A stretch of DNA of 64,000 bases from Desulfosporosinus sp049943955. GTDB lineage: Bacteria; Bacillota; Desulfitobacteriia; Desulfitobacteriales; Desulfitobacteriaceae. Below the pieces are notes generated by a model. The model made no database searches, was not told where the DNA came from, and saw nothing but the letters and a program-made list of their open reading frames with translations. The stretch covers positions 1 to 64,000 of the forward strand of contig NZ_JBNFTW010000013.1 of the NCBI RefSeq assembly GCF_049943955.1. The letters are read 5' to 3'. Shown piece by piece: positions 15,243-23,671 of this stretch. Position 1 is the stretch's first letter. The number at the start of each line of letters is the position of its first letter. The position numbers were made by a program, and so were the translations under genes.

Positions 15243-15791
15243 GCAAATCCATCTCTCTTTCCATAGTTTTCCTAACATATGTATTGGAATTATGGTATTT
15301 ATATGACCCAATAAGCCAAAATAACGGCTTCTGAAATTAAAAATGTAAGCAACAAAAGGCTGCTTACACTTCTTAGTTTGCAGCTAGGCTGTCATATTCC
15401 CGATGGAAGTTAGACCCTTTAGCTTTGCGTCTCGCTCTTTCGAACAATTTGCCCTAAATATACAATATGTTGATTTCGAGAAAATCAGAACATTTCTTAT
15501 ATTATAAGACAAATTTTAACAAATTACAACATAATTTAAAACCTTTAGCCAAAATACGTTAATCCATAACTAGTATGATAAAATTTGCAAAGGTTGTTAC
15601 TATTGCACAATCTGCAATGGTATTTGCTTAAGTGTTTTTAAGTATTAATAAAAAAAGCCCAAAAGGCGTAATGATGTGTCAAAACGCGTCCTCTCAGGCT
15701 AATTTTCTGTATGCATATTTCTTTCGATTGTCGTTTTGCAGCGGCTCCTTGTTTAACGACGCTGCCTTCGTACGAGCTACAATGGATCTGC
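15243..15791. other. AT-rich intergenic region
   Basis: Between the receiver gene and the DUF4405-like gene (both minus strand). Open frames here lack SDs and resemble no family. On the minus strand GCCTTTTGGGC followed by TTTTTTT (about 15650-15670) could terminate the DUF4405-like transcript. Otherwise nothing recognisable. Confidence 0.5.
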
Positions 15792-16778
15792 TTATGCTCG
15801 GAAACCTGTTCCATGAAAGCCTCTATGACGATGGTTCTGAAATGTCCTATCATTAAATTGATCACTGTTTCTGTGATTTTCTTCCTGCGAATTTGGTATT
15901 GAATAGCTATCGTTATTGCTATTATTACTGTTATTGTAATTGTATTCTTGTCCCTGATCTATTGTGGTGTCACTTGAAGTTTGACCATATAAGTTTTGAT
16001 ATTCTGTCATAGCTGCTTGCATTTGGGTTTCCCCTCTATTACATCCCGGGCTTAAAAGAGGGCAATGCTTATTACAACCTGTACAAAACAGGTTTCCAAG
16101 ATAATCGGACAAACTAGGGTGATTAACTCCTGGAGTGTTGTCATAGGCCTGGTTTGAATTTGGTCGATCTCCCTGAGTTAGGTTGCCTTCGCTGGGGGGA
16201 TTAAGGGAATTTCGCATTGATACTGTTGGAGGGCTCGTGGGATTACTTAACGATTTATTAGATCCTAGTAGATTACGGTCAAATATAATACCTAGAATTA
16301 ATCCTATTCCTAGAGCTAGTACTAGTTTTCTTTTGCCATATGCAAGCATACTGCCTAAGGAGGCAGATAAATACTTTCGATGCAATACAATATGTATGGA
16401 TATTAATCCTAGACAAAAATATGAAACTGATTTATGAACTGATACTAGAAAATCAGAATTTCCACTTAATTCAACTGGAAAAATTACTCGAGAAATAAGA
16501 ATACCGGTTATGACTATAATGCTGACACAAAGGAATAATCCAATATTAATTAAGAATATACATAGTCGTTTCTTTGCTGATACTCCTCTGAATTGGAATT
16601 TAAAGATGTTTTTAATCCACGTCAAGTTTACAAAGAGGTGAAGGATAAAGAGAGTGATGGCCAAGACCCCTGCAAATTCGTGGAAAACCAGTCCGGTATC
16701 AAAAGGATTTAATAAAAGTAAGTAAATAATGATCATAGTAAAATCAAGAGCTATTTTTAATGATGGTTTACAATTCAA
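15792..16778 (-). CDS. DUF4405/cytochrome-b-like membrane protein with Cys-rich tail
   Basis: About 328 residues. The N-terminal half has four to five helices and histidines within or beside them (FHEFAG, LHLFVN, VHKSVSYF, SIHIVLH). This is the pattern of DUF4405 and related di-haem cytochrome b561-like proteins, so it may pass electrons across the membrane. A further helix (about 155-170) leads into a low-complexity tail with CTGCNKHCPLLSPGC (cysteines spaced C-x2-C-x3-C-x6-C) and Asn/Ser/His-rich repeats. The tail could bind metal or an Fe-S cluster; that is inference. TTG 16778 is chosen because AAGGAA lies about 9 bp upstream. No redox partner gene is adjacent. Confidence 0.7.
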   Translation of the reverse strand: MNCKPSLKIALDFTMIIIYLLLLNPFDTGLVFHEFAGVLAITLFILHLFVNLTWIKNIFKFQFRGVSAKKRLCIFLINIGLFLCVSIIVITGILISRVIFPVELSGNSDFLVSVHKSVSYFCLGLISIHIVLHRKYLSASLGSMLAYGKRKLVLALGIGLILGIIFDRNLLGSNKSLSNPTSPPTVSMRNSLNPPSEGNLTQGDRPNSNQAYDNTPGVNHPSLSDYLGNLFCTGCNKHCPLLSPGCNRGETQMQAAMTEYQNLYGQTSSDTTIDQGQEYNYNNSNNSNNDSYSIPNSQEENHRNSDQFNDRTFQNHRHRGFHGTGFRA

Positions 16779-17092
16779 TGAACTCACTTCCTTAAAAGAT
16801 TTTATTCAGTCAATGTTATGTGCCTTTGTAATAACTATAAAGGGTCTCCCTGAAATTAATCTGAATAAAACCAAGATTATAATCTAAAGAAGTCTAGTAC
16901 TCTGATTCACTCAGGAATAGCTCATTTTCTCATTCGTTTGTTGCCAAAAAGTGCAAAGGGGAAACCATTTTCTACAAAAGTATTGTACCTAACTGGTATG
17001 TTCTTATTCATAATTGGCACGATCTGTGTGGATTAGAACGGGTTTGCGAAAAGTTCTACACGAATACAACTTCAAATTAATACCCTCTTGAC
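16779..17092. other. divergent intergenic region
   Basis: This separates the minus-strand DUF4405-like gene from the plus-strand yqeG-aroE block. It should contain both promoters. Only the yqeG one (17093-17122) is convincing. No small gene or RNA structure was recognised. Confidence 0.5.
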
Positions 17093-17122
17093 TTGCTTGA
17101 AGCGTATTACCTAAGGTATAAT
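17093..17122 (+). promoter_or_regulatory. sigma-A-type promoter of yqeG/aroE
   Basis: TTGCTT (17093-17098) and TATAAT (17117-17122) are separated by 18 bp. The start codon of the yqeG-type gene lies 30 bp downstream of the -10 box. Confidence 0.55.
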
Positions 17123-17151
17123 TATGAAAAGTTCTATACTTGGAGGGTTCA

Positions 17152-17682
17152 ATGTTTGACTATTTTCGACCAACACTTCAAGCTCCTTCCATAGATCTCA
17201 TTGTTGTTGAGCAACTTGTTCGAGATGGAATTAAGGGGCTCATTATCGATTTAGACAATACTATGACACCTTGGAATGATGTCGAAGTGGGTCCAAAGGT
17301 TAGAGAGTGGTTTATCAAAGTCAAGGCGGCTGGCATTTCTGCCTGCGTCGTGTCAAATAATAAGAAGAGACAACGCGTGGCAGTTGTTGCGGAACGGTTA
17401 GGAATTCCTTTTGTTTTTGGAGCGACAAAGCCGCGCAGAAGGGCTTTCCGTGCGGGATTAGAATTGTTAGGTACAGGGCAGAATGACACAGCTGTTATAG
17501 GCGATCAGTTATTCACAGATATTTTAGGCGGAAATCGGCTCGGCCTCTATACGATTCTTGTGACCCCTATTAATGATCGTGAATTTATTGGAACGCGGAT
17601 TATGCGGCGGATGGAAAAGGTCCTTGTTTGGCTGATGAAACATTTTGCCCCTGCGAAACCGTATAGTCCTAAAATACATTAA
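17152..17682 (+). CDS. yqeG: YqeG-family HAD phosphatase
   Basis: A 176-residue HAD-superfamily hydrolase of the YqeG (TIGR01668) type. Motif I is IIDLDNTMTP (nucleophile D33, acid D35), motif II is the SNN of VVSNNKK, and motif IV is GDQLFTDILGGN. The physiological substrate is not established. Start ATG 17152 has SD GGAGGG five bases ahead; the TTG at 17140 overlaps the SD. In many Firmicutes this gene directly precedes aroE, as here, so it is likely part of the same transcript. Confidence 0.9.
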   Translation: MFDYFRPTLQAPSIDLIVVEQLVRDGIKGLIIDLDNTMTPWNDVEVGPKVREWFIKVKAAGISACVVSNNKKRQRVAVVAERLGIPFVFGATKPRRRAFRAGLELLGTGQNDTAVIGDQLFTDILGGNRLGLYTILVTPINDREFIGTRIMRRMEKVLVWLMKHFAPAKPYSPKIH

Positions 17683-17780
17683 GAATTATAACAACAAGGG
17701 AATGGGTCAGCCATTCCTTTTTCACTATTGTGATGACTCATTGTCAATAATTATTAAAACTTTGATAAGGGATGGATGCT

Positions 17781-18611
17781 ATGGAAAAACATTTTGCTGT
17801 GATTGGGAACCCCATTGGGCATTCTTATTCGCCGGCAATGCATAATGCGGGCTATAAATATCTGGGTATTGATGCGCAATACCATCGTTTTCAAGTGCCC
17901 CCTGATCGTTTGGACGAAGCTGTCAAAGGGTTGTGTGCCCTAGGTTTTAGCGGCTGGAATGTTACACTTCCTCATAAGGAGACTATTATTCCGCATCTCG
18001 ATATCCTTACGCCCCAGGCCAAGCGAGCCGGTGCCGTGAATACCGTAAAGATTCTCGATGGGGAAAAGATAGGTCATAATACGGATGGGGACGGATTTAT
18101 CTGTTCCATCGAGAGTGAGCTTGGGGAATTTACGGACAAAAGGGCAGTTGTTCTAGGTGCCGGAGGAGCTTCGAAAGGGATCGCTTTAGCTCTCGCAGCC
18201 AAAGGTATGCACGTACATATTCTTAATCGAACACCTGAAAAAGCGGCAGAGCTAGTTAGAATTCTAGATTCTAAAGGCGGTAAGGGAAGTTTTGGCGAAT
18301 TTAAGCCGGGAGATTGGCTGGAGGACGTTGACCTATTAGTTCAGACAACCTCCTTGGGTTTACGTGGCGAACCATTTCCCTTTTCACTGGAAGGCCTTTG
18401 TCCAAAGGCCTTGGCCGTCGATATCATCGTAACCGTTCAGAGAACCTCTTTTCTGCAAGAAGCTAATAAGTTGGGATGTCGTGTCTTAGATGGAACTGGC
18501 ATGCTTCTCCATCAAGGAGCATTGGCTTGGGAATTTTGGCTGGGCGGACAGGCGCCAATTGAGGTTATGCTTAAAGGCCTGGAAGATCAGATGCAGCGGG
18601 AGAGGTTATAA
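17781..18611 (+). CDS. aroE: shikimate dehydrogenase (AroE)
   Basis: It reduces 3-dehydroshikimate to shikimate with NADPH. The 276-residue protein starts with the substrate-binding motif NPIGHSYSPAMHN (about 10-22). It has catalytic Lys in NVTLPHKE (K66), the Asp partner in NTDGDG (about D102) and the nucleotide loop GAGGASKG. ATG 17781 is favoured over 17772 because the SD AAGGG ends at 17771. It is followed 21 bp later by a pseudopilin gene and then aroC, aroK and aroB. Confidence 0.95.
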   Translation: MEKHFAVIGNPIGHSYSPAMHNAGYKYLGIDAQYHRFQVPPDRLDEAVKGLCALGFSGWNVTLPHKETIIPHLDILTPQAKRAGAVNTVKILDGEKIGHNTDGDGFICSIESELGEFTDKRAVVLGAGGASKGIALALAAKGMHVHILNRTPEKAAELVRILDSKGGKGSFGEFKPGDWLEDVDLLVQTTSLGLRGEPFPFSLEGLCPKALAVDIIVTVQRTSFLQEANKLGCRVLDGTGMLLHQGALAWEFWLGGQAPIEVMLKGLEDQMQRERL

Positions 18612-18632
18612 AAAAACAAAAGGAAGAGAACC

Positions 18633-19067
18633 ATGTCACAGACAGGGGACAGAGAGTACGGATTTACTCTTCTGGAAATGTTATTGGTATTGACACTCTT
18701 GGCAGGAGCAGGCTATGCACTGCTCGTCAAGCTTCCCAATCGATGGGAGCAGGATCGACTATCCCTTGTGACAACTCAATTATTAGAAGAGATTCGGGAT
18801 GCCCGACAGGCTGCCCTGGCTGAAAATGATTGGTATCAAGTTAAGTTTTACACTCAAGGTGAACATCATTATCAGATTTTCAAAGAGGGGACTAGAATCG
18901 AAGACATTTCTTTGCTGAAGGGCATCCGATTTCTCGGACAGCCGGACAATCTTTTATTTAATGCTTCTGGCAGAAGCGCAGGAACAACTATTAGTTTAAC
19001 TAACTCTTTTGGAGAGCGTCGAAGTGTTGTCGTTGCCCCAGTAGGGATGAGAATTCGAGAAAAGTGA
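18633..19067 (+). CDS. type IV pilus/GspH-like pseudopilin
   Basis: A 144-residue class III-type prepilin. A short basic-acidic leader ends in YG, then FTLLEMLLVLTLLAGAGYALL follows, with Glu at mature position 5 and a hydrophobic helix. It is probably cleaved by the prepilin peptidase encoded at 28637 and joins the pilus tip or base as a minor pilin. The rest is beta-rich, of GspH/FimT length. It is isolated between aroE and aroC, about 3.6 kb before the other pilin genes. SD AGGAAGAG precedes ATG 18633. Confidence 0.85.
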   Translation: MSQTGDREYGFTLLEMLLVLTLLAGAGYALLVKLPNRWEQDRLSLVTTQLLEEIRDARQAALAENDWYQVKFYTQGEHHYQIFKEGTRIEDISLLKGIRFLGQPDNLLFNASGRSAGTTISLTNSFGERRSVVVAPVGMRIREK

Positions 19068-19086
19068 ACTCGTTCAACTAAAATTT
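19064..19086 (+). repeat. fragment of the dispersed repeat
   Basis: AAGTGAACTCGTTCAACTAAAA matches the first block of the repeats at 4650 and (inverted) 32214 with one difference, and then diverges. It overlaps the stop codon region of the upstream pseudopilin gene. It is likely a remnant of an otherwise lost copy. Confidence 0.5.
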
Positions 19087-19155
19087 ATTATCTTGAGTAA
19101 CATTTTCTATATTAAGTCAGCAAATTTTTTAGTTTAGCAGAGGGAAGGGATTAGA

Positions 19156-20304
19156 GTGCGTTTTTTAACCGCAGGGGAATCTCATGGTCAAAAGCTGATA
19201 GGGATAATTGAAGGACTTCCCTCAGGTATGAAGATTTCCAAAGAAATAGTCGATCGGGCTTTGAAAGAACGGCAGCAAGGTCCGGGACGCGGGGGAAGGA
19301 TGGCTATTGAACAGGATCAAGTCCATTTTATTTCTGGAGTACGGGGCGGATTGAGCACTGGCGCTCCTCTGGCCATGGAAATTTTGAACCGGGATTGGGA
19401 AAACTGGGAGAAAATCATGACCTGGGAGGAAAAGGCAGATTTAGAAAGCCGAAGAGTGATGACTCCTCGGCCAGGTCATGCGGATTTGACAGGGGCTTTA
19501 AAATATCGTACAGAAGTAAGGAACATCCTGGAAAGGGCGAGCGCTCGCGAAACAGCAATGAGAGTGGCAATCGGGAGTATTGTAAGGCAAGGCTTGTCCC
19601 AATTAGGAGTGGAAATTAGGGGGCGGGTGACCGCTGTAAGTGGTGTTCATGCTGAATTATCGGAGGATGCTGAGTATTGGCAGCGTGTTCAGCAATCAGA
19701 GTGGTCGGTGGGAGACCCTGTGGCCGAACGCCTAATGGGGGAACGTCTTCAGGCAGCTCGTGAGGAAGGAGAATCCTTAGGAGGCTTGTTAGAAGTCCAA
19801 GTTCTTCATCTTCCGGCAGGGCTGGGTTCTCATGTACAATGGGATCGTAAACTCGACGGAAGATTAGCTCAAGCTGTTCTTTCTGTACAAGCTATTAAAG
19901 GAGTCTCTTTTGGTATAGGTTTTGATGCCGGAGAAAAAATGGGTTCCTTGGTGCATGATCCAATAGGATATCGGCCGGGTCAAGGGTTCTACAGGGAGTC
20001 AAACCATGCCGGAGGAATTGAGGGAGGGATGAGCAACGGAGAGGCGATTGTCCTCCATGCTGTCATGAAACCAATTCCTACTCTTTATAAACCGCTGAAT
20101 TCTGTTCATCTTGAAACAAAGGAAATCGTCAAAGCAAGTGTGGAGCGCTCTGATGTTTGTGCAGTTCCGGCCGCTTTGGTGGTTTTGGAACATGTTGTTG
20201 CTTGGGTCATAGCAGAAGCAATTTTGGAAAAATTTCCCGCAGATAGTTTTCCAGAGTTAGAAGCCTCTTGGCAGACTTATCAAGAATATCTAAAGAATAT
20301 TTAA
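19156..20304 (+). CDS. aroC: chorismate synthase (AroC)
   Basis: It converts EPSP to chorismate using reduced FMN. The 382-residue protein has the signature GESHGQ near the N-terminus, the RPGHADL block (about 113-119), ASARETAMRVA, and the C-terminal R-S-D-V-C-A-V-P-A stretch. GTG 19156 follows SD AGGGAAGGG. It is followed 27 bp later by aroK. No aroA is within the window, so EPSP synthase must be elsewhere. Confidence 0.96.
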   Translation: MRFLTAGESHGQKLIGIIEGLPSGMKISKEIVDRALKERQQGPGRGGRMAIEQDQVHFISGVRGGLSTGAPLAMEILNRDWENWEKIMTWEEKADLESRRVMTPRPGHADLTGALKYRTEVRNILERASARETAMRVAIGSIVRQGLSQLGVEIRGRVTAVSGVHAELSEDAEYWQRVQQSEWSVGDPVAERLMGERLQAAREEGESLGGLLEVQVLHLPAGLGSHVQWDRKLDGRLAQAVLSVQAIKGVSFGIGFDAGEKMGSLVHDPIGYRPGQGFYRESNHAGGIEGGMSNGEAIVLHAVMKPIPTLYKPLNSVHLETKEIVKASVERSDVCAVPAALVVLEHVVAWVIAEAILEKFPADSFPELEASWQTYQEYLKNI

Positions 20305-20331
20305 AATTACAGGGAGAGAGGAAGAAGCTCC

Positions 20332-20859
20332 ATGAGGAACATCGTTCTCATTGGATTTATGGGAACCGGCAAAAGTACAGTTGGCCGGCGCTTAGCTCAG
20401 GCACTGGCATGGAATTTTGTCGATACGGATGCTGAAATCGGAGAAGTAACAGAATTAAGTGTGAGTGAAATCTTTCGGCGTTATGGAGAGACCCGCTTTC
20501 GGTCTGAAGAAAAGATCGTCGTCGCAAGACTGTCTCAGGAGGATGAGCTAGTTATAGCTACCGGTGGGGGGACAGTATTGAATTCGTCAAATTGGGGTGT
20601 TCTGGCGGAAAATGGAGTTATCGTCAGTTTGTACGCCTCGCTGGACGTGATTCTCAATCGAATCGGCCATAAGAACGACCGCCCGCTTCTCAGAAGTACT
20701 CATGACGAAATTGAACGATTATTTCTGGAACGGCAGCCATTTTACGAAAAGGCCGATTTTACCATTGATACAACCTTTAGAACTATTGAGGAAGTGGTGG
20801 GCGAAATCCTGGCTCACCTGGGAAGGATGGCTATCCATGAGTTTACCAGAAAAAATTGA
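20332..20859 (+). CDS. aroK: shikimate kinase (AroK)
   Basis: It phosphorylates shikimate at the 3-hydroxyl. The 175-residue protein has P-loop GFMGTGKST (8-16), the shikimate-binding D-T-D (32-34), R58 in RFRSEE, GGG (about 78-80), and the lid arginine region NDRPLL. Its 3' end overlaps aroB by 23 bp, so the two are translationally coupled. ATG 20332 follows SD GGGAGAGAGG. Confidence 0.95.
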   Translation: MRNIVLIGFMGTGKSTVGRRLAQALAWNFVDTDAEIGEVTELSVSEIFRRYGETRFRSEEKIVVARLSQEDELVIATGGGTVLNSSNWGVLAENGVIVSLYASLDVILNRIGHKNDRPLLRSTHDEIERLFLERQPFYEKADFTIDTTFRTIEEVVGEILAHLGRMAIHEFTRKN

Positions 20860-21931
20860 GGTTGCAGCGAAACAAAGATATCCGGTTTATTTAGGAGCTG
20901 CGCTGGAAGAGTTGGGAGATTATTTGCATTCTCTGTCCGATAAAATCCAACATATTCTTGTCATCTCACACAAGAAGGTCTCAGATCTTTATCTGGAGCG
21001 ACTTATGAAGGGGCTGGAGAATTATCGCGTTGATTTGTTAACTGTACCGGAAGGGGAAGAGGAAAAGTCTTTGGAACGTTTGAGCCGGCTGACATCAGCT
21101 GCTTTGGACTGCGGCGCAGATCGTAAAACGTTAGTTATTGCCTTAGGCGGTGGTGTAATCGGAGATTTAGCCGGTTTCTTTGCCAGCGCATTTATGCGAG
21201 GTGTTCGTTTCCTTCAAGTTCCTACGACGTTATTAGCTCAGGTAGACAGCAGCATTGGCGGTAAAGTTGCCGTCAATCATCCGGCGGGAAAAAATATTCT
21301 GGGAGCTTTTTATCCGCCGCTGGCTGTCTGGACAGATTTTTCGACGTTAAATAGTTTGCCTTGGAAGGAAGTCGAAAATGGCTTGGCGGAAAGTATTAAA
21401 CATGCTTTAATAGATGATGAGGATCTTTTTGTTTTTTATGAGACTCAGGTCGATAGTATCAGGCAGCGAGATCCTGCAATTTGGCGTGAGATGGTAACAC
21501 GGTCCGCTTCAATTAAAGTCAGGATTGTATCTCAAGATGAACGGGAACAAGGCATTCGCCGTTTATTGAATTTAGGCCATACTTTTGGACATGCTCTGGA
21601 AACGGAAATGAATTACCGCGGCGTGACTCATGGCCAGGGAGTCAGCATAGGTATCGTTGCCGCGGCTTATCTGGCCAATGCCAAGGGATTTCTCACTCTG
21701 ACAGAGGTTGAAAGAATTAAACAGTTGCTTCAACGTTATGACCTGCCGACGTCGATTGAAAAGCAAGACCCTCAATCTTTGCTGCGGCGAATGCAAACAG
21801 ACAAGAAAAATCAGGGTGGCCGCAAAATTCTTGTTCTTCCCCAAGGAATCGGGAAGTCAGTGGTTTCTGAGGATTGTACGGATGATGAGATTTTGGCGGC
21901 TTGGCATAAAATTATTGTGAAAAACAATTAG
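20837..21931 (+). CDS. aroB: 3-dehydroquinate synthase (AroB)
   Basis: It forms the carbocycle of 3-dehydroquinate from DAHP, with NAD+ and a divalent metal. The 364-residue enzyme has the NAD motif LGGGVIGDLAGF (about 100), DSSIGGKVAVNHP, the metal ligand Glu in ENGLAESIKHALI, and the histidines of NLGHTFGHALE. Start ATG 20837 lies within aroK and has SD GGAAGGA. An in-frame upstream extension to 20702 is only aroK read in another frame. The gene is the last of the aroC-aroK-aroB unit. Confidence 0.95.
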   Translation: MSLPEKIEVAAKQRYPVYLGAALEELGDYLHSLSDKIQHILVISHKKVSDLYLERLMKGLENYRVDLLTVPEGEEEKSLERLSRLTSAALDCGADRKTLVIALGGGVIGDLAGFFASAFMRGVRFLQVPTTLLAQVDSSIGGKVAVNHPAGKNILGAFYPPLAVWTDFSTLNSLPWKEVENGLAESIKHALIDDEDLFVFYETQVDSIRQRDPAIWREMVTRSASIKVRIVSQDEREQGIRRLLNLGHTFGHALETEMNYRGVTHGQGVSIGIVAAAYLANAKGFLTLTEVERIKQLLQRYDLPTSIEKQDPQSLLRRMQTDKKNQGGRKILVLPQGIGKSVVSEDCTDDEILAAWHKIIVKNN

Positions 21932-21953
21932 GCCGCAAGGTATGGGAACTACT

Positions 21954-21974
21954 ACTCCCACTTGAAGTGGGAGT
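21954..21974. repeat. short palindrome ACTCCCACTT-GAAGTGGGAGT
   Basis: A 21-base palindrome with one central base, 22 bp behind aroB. It is nearly identical to the one at 4795. There is no T-run, so it is not a typical terminator. It may be a mobile-element end or a relic. Confidence 0.5.
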
Positions 21975-22227
21975 CTTAACAGGTAAAACTTAATAATTTG
22001 CTTCGCGGCTTTGAAGATTCGGCTCGGATATTAATTCCAGTCGGATCTTCTTTGCTTATTTTTGCTAAAATGTGGAACTAAACTGAAGATGTCGTTGGAA
22101 AATGAAAAAGAACCGTTAATAAACATATAATGAATAAAGATGTGTCGATGTCAAAAGGAGTTTTAAAATAGATAGAGAAGTTTAAAGGAAAATCAAGGTA
22201 ATTCTCGATCTGAGGAGACAAATAACT

Positions 22228-22596
22228 ATGAATAGAATGATGACACTAAAAAGAGTGAAGAATGTACAAATGGGTTTTACCCTTTGGGAACTTATGATTG
22301 TTCTTTGTTTAATGGGAGTTCTTTTAGGTAAAGCTGTTCCTCACTTCTATTCGTCTTCTAACTTTGTAAGATTAGAGGCCGATCTGGCTAATCGCGAAGA
22401 AATCGAAGGTGCCGCGCAGTTATATCGAATTGATATCGGAACCTTTCCCGTCAGTGTTTCTGATTTAGTCAATTTGCCTGATGATATAAAGGAATGGAGA
22501 GGACCGTATTTGCCTGAAATCCCAGTAAACCCCTTAGACCCTAAGGTGGGCTATCAAATTGACAACTTGGGGCAGGTCATAACTATCAATAATTGA
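22228..22596 (+). CDS. type IV pseudopilin (GspG-like)
   Basis: A 122-residue prepilin-like protein. Leader of about 16 residues ends in QMG, then FTLWELMIVLCLMGVLL with Glu at mature position 5 (W replaces the usual residue 4). The C-terminal part (GPYLPEIPVNPLDPKVGY) resembles the GspG major-pseudopilin calcium loop region. It is probably processed by the local prepilin peptidase. SD GAGGAG is ahead of ATG 22228. It is the first gene of the main pilin block. Confidence 0.85.
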   Translation: MNRMMTLKRVKNVQMGFTLWELMIVLCLMGVLLGKAVPHFYSSSNFVRLEADLANREEIEGAAQLYRIDIGTFPVSVSDLVNLPDDIKEWRGPYLPEIPVNPLDPKVGYQIDNLGQVITINN

Positions 22597-22761
22597 TGAT
22601 CAATAAGTGAATGAAACACCTAAGGTTTTAAAGGATAACGATTAATTAGCAGTCGAGTACGAAAAAAGAGAGTTTCCAGACTATAGGAAGAAGGAAGGTT
22701 GATAATGGAGTAACAAGAAAAGCTAAAGAAGGGAAAACATAAATACCGGGAAGGTGGTTAG

Positions 22762-23148
22762 ACGAGAGATTATCGATATTTTCAGGGTTATATTTTGTTG
22801 GATGTTTTATTGGCAGTCTTCCTTTTTTCTTTAGGGTTTGCCGCTCTATATGGATTATACGAAAGAGCATTAGTCGAAGCGCATCAGTCCTTATCCCTAA
22901 TGGAGGCCGCAAATCTAGCTCAAAAGAAGATGGAGGAGTTAGCGGCTCAAAGCTGGAGAGACAATATCGACGCACAGCGTTGCTTGCCAGGAGGAGTAGT
23001 AGAGGGAAATGAAGGAAAATTTCAGTGGCGGATCGATTCCAACTGGGATGATATCCCCCAATTATTGAGAGTTAAGGTGAATGTATACTGGATTGAAAGA
23101 GGAACTTCAGATTACTACCAGATAGAGAGTTTATTTGAGGTTGAATGA
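22762..23148 (+). CDS. pseudopilin (PilV/GspI-like) with abnormal start codon
   Basis: The coding frame after the in-frame stop at 22759 reads ACG, then RDYRYFQG and YILLDVLLAVFLFSLG. So the prepilin cleavage site (G before Y, acidic D at mature position 5) is present but no ATG, GTG or TTG lies upstream of it. An SD-like GGAAGGTGG (22749-22757) stands just ahead of ACG 22762, suggesting that ATG mutated to ACG or was misread. The first standard start, TTG 22795, would remove the leader and cleavage site. The rest (about 118 residues) is typical of a minor pilin. Confidence 0.75.
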   Translation, partial: TRDYRYFQGYILLDVLLAVFLFSLGFAALYGLYERALVEAHQSLSLMEAANLAQKKMEELAAQSWRDNIDAQRCLPGGVVEGNEGKFQWRIDSNWDDIPQLLRVKVNVYWIERGTSDYYQIESLFEVE

Positions 23149-23149
23149 A

Positions 23150-23671
23150 GTGAAAAACAAAGACGGGTTCACTCTTTTGGAGGTGTTGAGCGGATTACTA
23201 ATTGCCGGAATAGTTTTAATTAGTGCCTTAAACCTTTTGGCAGGTATGTGGAAAGAAGCACGCACTCTAAAAGGTCAGTTGGAGGTCCAATATGCTCTTT
23301 TGACAGCCGCTAGAACAGTGGGTGATGAGATTCGGCGGGCAAAATCTGTCCAATGGGTCAAAGAAACTTGTGAATTGAAGCTCATCCCGTCAATTATTGA
23401 GGAGGAGAATCCCTCACAAATTGTCGATTCCTATTTTGTGGCTGATTTGGATGGCGACGGAATAAGGGATCTGTATTGGAAGCATATGGGTGTATCTCAG
23501 CCAATTGCAAGCTTCTTGACCGGTTGGGAAAGCGTGGAGGTGGAGCCGGGATTGTGGGAAATAGTTCTAAAGGTGACTGTCGACAAGCAGAGTGTCACGT
23601 GGAAACAAGTTGTTCGCCAGCGTGTTTATCCCAGCACATCTTCACAAAGTGTTGCTCCAGAGGCTTCGTAA
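23150..23671 (+). CDS. pseudopilin (PilW/GspJ-like)
   Basis: A 173-residue prepilin. GTG 23150 gives MKNKDG, then FTLLEVLSGLLIAGIVLISA with Glu at mature position 5. SD GAGG lies 9 bp upstream, inside the end of the previous gene, whose stop is only one base away. A longer frame from TTG 23135 is less likely. The size and the DLDGDGIRDLYW acidic loop (possibly calcium-binding) suggest a GspJ/PilW-like minor pilin. The 3' end overlaps the PilX-like frame. Confidence 0.8.
   Translation: MKNKDGFTLLEVLSGLLIAGIVLISALNLLAGMWKEARTLKGQLEVQYALLTAARTVGDEIRRAKSVQWVKETCELKLIPSIIEEENPSQIVDSYFVADLDGDGIRDLYWKHMGVSQPIASFLTGWESVEVEPGLWEIVLKVTVDKQSVTWKQVVRQRVYPSTSSQSVAPEAS

Noticed and set aside
15632..15902. 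Two plus-strand and one minus-strand frames of 63-75 codons near the end of the DUF4405-like gene
   Set aside because: No SD, overlapping one another, and no protein-like pattern.
17088..17122. TTGACT/TATAAT pair with 23-bp spacing as the yqeG promoter
   Set aside because: Spacing is too long; TTGCTT at 17093 with 18-bp spacing fits better.
23476..23598. N-terminal extension of the PilX-like frame
   Set aside because: It is the upstream pseudopilin gene read in another frame; the real similarity starts at about 23660.
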